A DNA stretch of 64,000 nt, from positions 1,717,001-1,781,000 of the forward strand of contig NZ_CP118225.1 of assembly GCF_028768465.1 (NCBI RefSeq), given 5' to 3'. Shown in pieces: positions 60,052-64,000 of this stretch. Numbering within the stretch: position 1 is the stretch's first letter; each line of letters starts with the position of its first letter. The notes beneath the pieces are model-generated. The model ran no database searches. It was given only the letters and a program-made list of their open reading frames with translations, and was not told the origin of the DNA. Made by a program: the position numbers and the translations under genes. The DNA is from Rhodopirellula sp. P2 (GTDB lineage: Bacteria; Planctomycetota; Planctomycetia; Pirellulales; Pirellulaceae).

Positions 60052-62397
60052 ATGAGTGTTTACAGACGGTCGTTGCAACCATGTACGTTGGCAATGGGAT
60101 TGGCGTGGATGTTGTTGGTCCAAGGTGGGCAACTTTGGAGTGCGGACGAGAACCTGAAGCTGGAGCCGCTGAAGTACAACAACCCAGGGTTGGAAGTGGA
60201 CTTGGGTGTGGGGCTTTGGGCTTACCCGCTGCCGATGGATTACGACGGCGATGGTGATTTGGATTTGTTGGTTGGTTGCCCTGACAAACCTTCCAATGGG
60301 ACGTACTACTTCGAGAATTCAAGTCAGGACCCGAATGTCAAAATGCCGGTCTTCGAAGCACCGGTGCGACTCGGACGGGCTTTTCACAACATGTTGGCGA
60401 GTGAAGTCAACGGTGTGTCGCGGGTCTTGATTCCAGGCAAGTACTTTGCCCAGGATCCGTCGACAGGGAAATTTGATTTTGACAAACCCACTGGCATTTC
60501 CGCGCCGGCGAAGCCGCTGAGCACACCGGGCGCCCGGATTCGCGGCAACATGTGGCGTTACGTGGACTACGACGGCGATGGTGATCACGACTTGGTCGCT
60601 GGTGTCGGAGATTGGGCCGACTTGGTGTGGGATCATGCCTACGATGAGGCCGGCGATTGGAACAACGGACCGCTGCACGGTTATTTGTTCTTGATGTCCA
60701 ACGTGGGGGATGATGCCAAGCCGGACTACAAGAAGCCCGAGATGATTGTCGCGGGCGATGAACCCATTGATGTTTTTGGGTGGCCGTGTGCGAGCTTCGT
60801 TGACTTCGACGGGGACGATGACCTGGACATGGTGGTCGGGAATTTTCTCGATTACTTCACGTACTTTGAGAACGTTGGGACTCGCGAAAAACCTCGTTAT
60901 CAAACCGGGAAAGAGCTTCAGAATGTCGCTGGCGAACGGCTGACCATGCACTTGCAAATGATCACGCCGACCGCGATCGATTGGGACCGCGATGGTGATG
61001 CCGATTTGATCGTCGGGGATGAAGACGGTCGCGTTGCGTTCCTTGAAAACACTGGCGAACTTCGCGACGGGCAGCCTGTGTTTGAAAACCCTGTTTACTT
61101 TCGTCAGAAGGCCGACACGTTGAAGTTTGGTGCCCTGGCAACGCCCTATGTTTCCGATTGGGATCAAGACGGTGATGATGACATCATCTGCGGGAACACA
61201 GCGGGCAACATTGGGTGGTTCGAAAATCTCGGCGAGGGCGAAGGTGGTTTGCCGAAGTGGGCGGAGCCCGTGTTGCTGAACGTTCGGGGGGAGGACGGAA
61301 CAGAAGAACCGTTTCGGATTTTGGCGGGCGAGAACGGATCGATCCAAGGTCCCTGCGAAGCCAAGTGGGGCTACACCACGTTGTCACTTGCGGATTGGGA
61401 TGGTGATGGCGACGATGACATCATCTACAACTCGATCTTGTCCGAGGTCGGTGTGTTGCTCAATGAATCCGGGGTCTTGGTGGAGCGAGACTTGGAATCC
61501 GCTCCCGTCGAAAATCCACCGGCTTGGTATCCTTGGAAGCCAGCCACGAAGAGGTCTTTGACGCAGTGGCGGACAACGCCGGTCGCTCTGGACTTTGATG
61601 GCGATGATGAGCTGGATTTGGTGTTGATGGATCAGGAAGGGTATCTGACGCTGCGTCGTTCGGCGGGGGAAGCGGAACGATTGTTTGTCGATGAATCAGG
61701 GCTTCCGATTCGTTTGGCAGCCGGTACCGCCGGCCGATCGGGGCGTGTCAAAATCGCCGTTGCGGATTGGGATTCGGATGGGCGGTTGGATGTGTTGATC
61801 AACTCTGAGAATGTGACCTGGTATCGCAATGTGGCGGATCAAGACGGCAAAGTGGTGTTGAAACGCATCGGGAATTTGGCTCGCCGCAATGTCGCGGGGC
61901 ACACGGCCAGTCCCGCGGTCTCGGACTTCAACCGAGATGGGAAGTGGGATCTGATCGTTGGAAGTGAAAACGGCCGGATCTACCACATTTTCCATGACGA
62001 TTGCATTTCGTTTTCGAAAGCAGAGGTCGCCGGGAACGTGCAGTTTGAAAAAGCGTTGCCAGCACAGCCAGTTGATCCCAAGGTGGATCGCGAAGAGGCA
62101 ATCACATTTGATTCCACGCGGGGACGAATTGCCGCTTGGATTGAATCGAACAAGGATGAGACGAAGTCCGACCTGGTTCGGTTCCGCTATCACGATGGGA
62201 TCAAATGGTCCGGTCCAATCACGGTGCTTTGGGACCAACCCGAATCGGGAAAGGTCGAATGCACGAAGTTGCGTTTTGATTCCAGCAGCGAAGACGACCG
62301 AATCGTGCTGAAGTTTGAGGCACGCGTTGGCGATGCAACGCAAACCGTGTCGAAGATCAGCTACGATCGGGGGCGTTCGTTCCGCGATTCCAAGTGA
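60052..62397 (+). CDS. Secreted VCBS/FG-GAP repeat protein
   Basis: From ATG 60052 the 781-aa product has a signal peptide (TLAMGLAWMLLVQGGQLWSA). Then come at least seven FG-GAP/VCBS-type repeats with calcium-binding loops such as DYDGDGDLDLLVG, DFDGDDDLDMVVG, DWDRDGDADLIVG, DWDQDGDDDIICG and DWDGDGDDDIIY, followed by YFENVG or similar strands. This predicts an extracellular beta-propeller. The last 120 residues form a different beta-rich domain. It may bind polysaccharide or be an inactive relative of a lyase. An in-frame start at 59944 gives no signal peptide. A strong terminator follows the stop. Confidence 0.82.
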   Translation: MSVYRRSLQPCTLAMGLAWMLLVQGGQLWSADENLKLEPLKYNNPGLEVDLGVGLWAYPLPMDYDGDGDLDLLVGCPDKPSNGTYYFENSSQDPNVKMPVFEAPVRLGRAFHNMLASEVNGVSRVLIPGKYFAQDPSTGKFDFDKPTGISAPAKPLSTPGARIRGNMWRYVDYDGDGDHDLVAGVGDWADLVWDHAYDEAGDWNNGPLHGYLFLMSNVGDDAKPDYKKPEMIVAGDEPIDVFGWPCASFVDFDGDDDLDMVVGNFLDYFTYFENVGTREKPRYQTGKELQNVAGERLTMHLQMITPTAIDWDRDGDADLIVGDEDGRVAFLENTGELRDGQPVFENPVYFRQKADTLKFGALATPYVSDWDQDGDDDIICGNTAGNIGWFENLGEGEGGLPKWAEPVLLNVRGEDGTEEPFRILAGENGSIQGPCEAKWGYTTLSLADWDGDGDDDIIYNSILSEVGVLLNESGVLVERDLESAPVENPPAWYPWKPATKRSLTQWRTTPVALDFDGDDELDLVLMDQEGYLTLRRSAGEAERLFVDESGLPIRLAAGTAGRSGRVKIAVADWDSDGRLDVLINSENVTWYRNVADQDGKVVLKRIGNLARRNVAGHTASPAVSDFNRDGKWDLIVGSENGRIYHIFHDDCISFSKAEVAGNVQFEKALPAQPVDPKVDREEAITFDSTRGRIAAWIESNKDETKSDLVRFRYHDGIKWSGPITVLWDQPESGKVECTKLRFDSSSEDDRIVLKFEARVGDATQTVSKISYDRGRSFRDSK

Positions 62398-62434
62398 GCT
62401 CTGCTCGCCAATTTTTTGATGGCTGATTGTTCAC

Positions 62435-62481
62435 GATGGGTTCAGAGGGTCTGAACCCATCGCGGGCGAGTTTTTGTTTTT
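62435..62481 (+). terminator. Rho-independent terminator after the VCBS gene
   Basis: GATGGGTTCAGA-GGG-TCTGAACCCATC is a perfect 12-bp stem (62435-62461) followed after 9 nt by a T-rich run TTTTTGTTTTTG (62471-62482). It lies 38 nt past the stop at 62397 and 50 nt before the kinase gene, the clearest intrinsic terminator in the window. Confidence 0.82.
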
Positions 62482-62510
62482 GCTTTTCATTCACACGATC
62501 CGACATCCTT

Positions 62511-64000
62511 ATGCCTGTCATTGCTCTCGGTCTCGATTTTGGAACGGAGTCTGTGCGTGCCATCTTGGTGGATTCCGAGGGCCGCGAAGTGGGGTCTTCG
62601 GTCAGCCCGTTTGAGCATGGGCAGATCGTGGATTCGTTGCCGGGCAGTGAGGAACCGTTGCCAGAGCGATACGCGTTGCAGTGCCCTGCGGACTGGATTC
62701 AGTCCGCTGCGGTGGCGACGAAAGAGGCCCTGGCGAAGGCTGGTTTGACGGGGGAAGAGATCGTGGGCATTGGTGTGGACTTCACCAGTTGCACAATGTT
62801 GCCAGCCAAGCATGACGGGACGCCGCTGTGTGAGTTGGAGTCATTGAAGTCACGTCCGCTGGCTTGGCCAAAGCTGTGGAAGCACCATGGCGCACTGGAG
62901 CAAGCCGACCGGATGACTTCGATCGCCAGGGAACGGGGCGAGTCCTTTTTGCGACGGTATGGCGGTGTGATTGGATTGGAATGGTTCTTTCCAAAAATGC
63001 TGGAGACGATTGAACAAGCTCCTGACATCGCCGAGTGTGCCGACGTGTGGTTGGAGGCGGGCGATTGGTTCGTGTGGCGGCTGGTTGGTGGTGACAGCGA
63101 TTCGTTGGTCCGTTCGACCTGTCAGGCGGGTTACAAAGCGATGTGGTCGGCAGACGAAGGTTATCCATCGCAAGACTATTTCCAGGCCGTTCATCCGAAG
63201 CTTGCCGAGGCGTTTGCCAAGCGGATGCCTGGTCAATCGGCGGAGCAAATGCGGTCGCCGGGCGAGGTGGCAGGGGAGCTGACAGAAGCGATGGCAACCC
63301 AGTTTGGATTGCCCGCTGGAGTTCCCGTGTCGGCAGCAATCATTGACGCTCACGCCGGTGTGCCGGGAGTGGGCGCGGCGGAACCGGGGACGCTGGTGAT
63401 GGTGCTGGGGACCAGCAGTTGTCATATGCTCAATGCGACCAAGATGGTGGACATGCCCGGTGTGGCTGGCGTTGTGGAGGGCGGTATTTTGCCGGGGTTG
63501 TTCGGTTATGAAACCGGGCAGGCGGCAGTCGGGGATGCGTTTGCGTGGTTGCGAAAGCTCTTGAATCGGGATTCGTTTGATGACTTGGCCGAGGAAGCGA
63601 TGAGGTTGCCTCCCGGTGCCGAGGGGGTCTCGTGTTTGGATTGGATGAATGGTTGCCGGACGCCGCTGATGGATGGTTCCGTTCGCGGGGCTTTCACAGG
63701 GTTGGGGATGCAACATGGTCCCGCTCATCTTTACCTGGCTTTGATGGAAGCGTCTGCCTTTGGTGTCCGCTGGATCGTGGAGATGCTCCGTCATGGGGAC
63801 GCCGATCTTCCGGAGTCGAATCAGGCAGAGCAGGGCAGTTCCAGCAACCGTGGTGTGCCGATCGATCGCATCATCGCCACCGGTGGTTTGCCACATCACA
63901 ACCGAGCCTTCGTGGAGGTTTATGCGGACGTGCTGGGGATGCCGATTGAAATTCATCCCTCCTCGCAGGGGCCAGCTGTTGGTGCGGCGGTTCTGGGGAT
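62511..64000 (+). CDS. araB: FGGY-family carbohydrate kinase, ribulokinase-like (3' end outside window)
   Basis: The frame from ATG 62511 is open to the window edge (496 codons). It has the FGGY ATPase fold: the first phosphate loop GLDFGTESVRAILVD, the ribulokinase-type sugar-site VDFTSCTMLP, IDAHAGVPGVGAAEPGTLVM, the GTSSCHML loop, and the C-terminal ATGGLPHHN motif. The order and residues resemble AraB, which phosphorylates ribulose, although related FGGY kinases with other pentulose substrates cannot be excluded. With the preceding GntR/aldolase/symporter module it supports a pentose or uronate catabolic role. Confidence 0.88.
   Translation, partial: MPVIALGLDFGTESVRAILVDSEGREVGSSVSPFEHGQIVDSLPGSEEPLPERYALQCPADWIQSAAVATKEALAKAGLTGEEIVGIGVDFTSCTMLPAKHDGTPLCELESLKSRPLAWPKLWKHHGALEQADRMTSIARERGESFLRRYGGVIGLEWFFPKMLETIEQAPDIAECADVWLEAGDWFVWRLVGGDSDSLVRSTCQAGYKAMWSADEGYPSQDYFQAVHPKLAEAFAKRMPGQSAEQMRSPGEVAGELTEAMATQFGLPAGVPVSAAIIDAHAGVPGVGAAEPGTLVMVLGTSSCHMLNATKMVDMPGVAGVVEGGILPGLFGYETGQAAVGDAFAWLRKLLNRDSFDDLAEEAMRLPPGAEGVSCLDWMNGCRTPLMDGSVRGAFTGLGMQHGPAHLYLALMEASAFGVRWIVEMLRHGDADLPESNQAEQGSSSNRGVPIDRIIATGGLPHHNRAFVEVYADVLGMPIEIHPSSQGPAVGAAVLG

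Noticed and set aside
1..64000. tRNA, rRNA, transposase, integrase or phage genes
   Set aside because: I scanned for these and found no cloverleaf-like sequence, rRNA-like stretch or recombinase motif I could support by eye.

Overview
This window reads as a chromosomal segment of a Planctomycetota bacterium, most likely a Rhodopirellula-like member of the Pirellulaceae. That inference comes from protein families typical of the phylum: a DUF1559 prepilin-like protein, a PVC-type dehydrogenase/cytochrome c fusion, planctomycete-style lipoproteins and Tat-exported phosphatases and beta-propellers. Short operons alternate on both strands, and the intergenic spacers carry several families of large palindromic repeats. 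I see no rRNA, tRNA, CRISPR array, transposase or phage gene.

Region 1-9.8 kb: the 3' part is cut off from a large secreted SGNH-hydrolase/dehydrogenase/di-haem cytochrome protein. Next come divergent PhoD and PhoX phosphatases with a Pho-box-like repeat between them, a 130-bp palindromic element, and a DUF1559/lipoprotein pair. Region 9.8-19.5 kb: two paralogous zinc-ribbon membrane proteins, a hybrid CHASE3-PAS histidine kinase, an aquaglyceroporin, an SDR, an Mrp-type Fe-S carrier, a Tat-exported propeller and a 67-72 aa membrane protein.

Region 19.9-28.0 kb holds the most interesting operon. It runs lgt (with a PDZ-like insertion), D-lactate-type dehydrogenase, methyltransferase, FAD oxidoreductase, type III polyketide synthase, FAH-family enzyme, UbiA-like membrane protein and a second methyltransferase. 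Six of the seven internal junctions overlap, five of them by exactly 4 nt. This looks like a compact biosynthetic pathway that makes and modifies an aromatic polyketide, probably lipid-like and membrane-associated.

Region 28-45.6 kb: a Rossmann-like hypothetical, an AAA+ CbbX/SpoVK-like ATPase, gyrA with an acidic Ser/Asp/Glu insertion and two GyrA-box motifs, acylphosphatase, an alkaline-phosphatase-superfamily enzyme, a second PhoD-like protein, a CDF/ZIP metal transporter pair, a double ABC permease, a UbiB kinase, a coiled-coil zinc-ribbon membrane protein and a fungal-FCY1-like cytosine deaminase.

Region 45.6-49.4 kb is gene-poor. It has a decayed esterase, a small hypothetical gene, an ECF sigma factor and many palindromic repeats. 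Region 49.4-53.5 kb: comF, a DUF502 protein, a QueD-like enzyme and a frameshifted hypothetical gene. Region 53.6-64 kb looks like a sugar or sugar-acid module: Gfo/Idh/MocA oxidoreductase, DapA/NanA-family aldolase translationally coupled to a sodium:solute symporter, GntR regulator, YidR/DUF3748 propeller, a VCBS/FG-GAP protein and a ribulokinase-like FGGY kinase that runs off the end.

The most unusual non-coding signal is the set of long palindromic elements. Two copies of one element (29165-29366 and 46530-46732) differ by paired substitutions that preserve the stems. Another element (43489-43948) is split by a different palindromic element.
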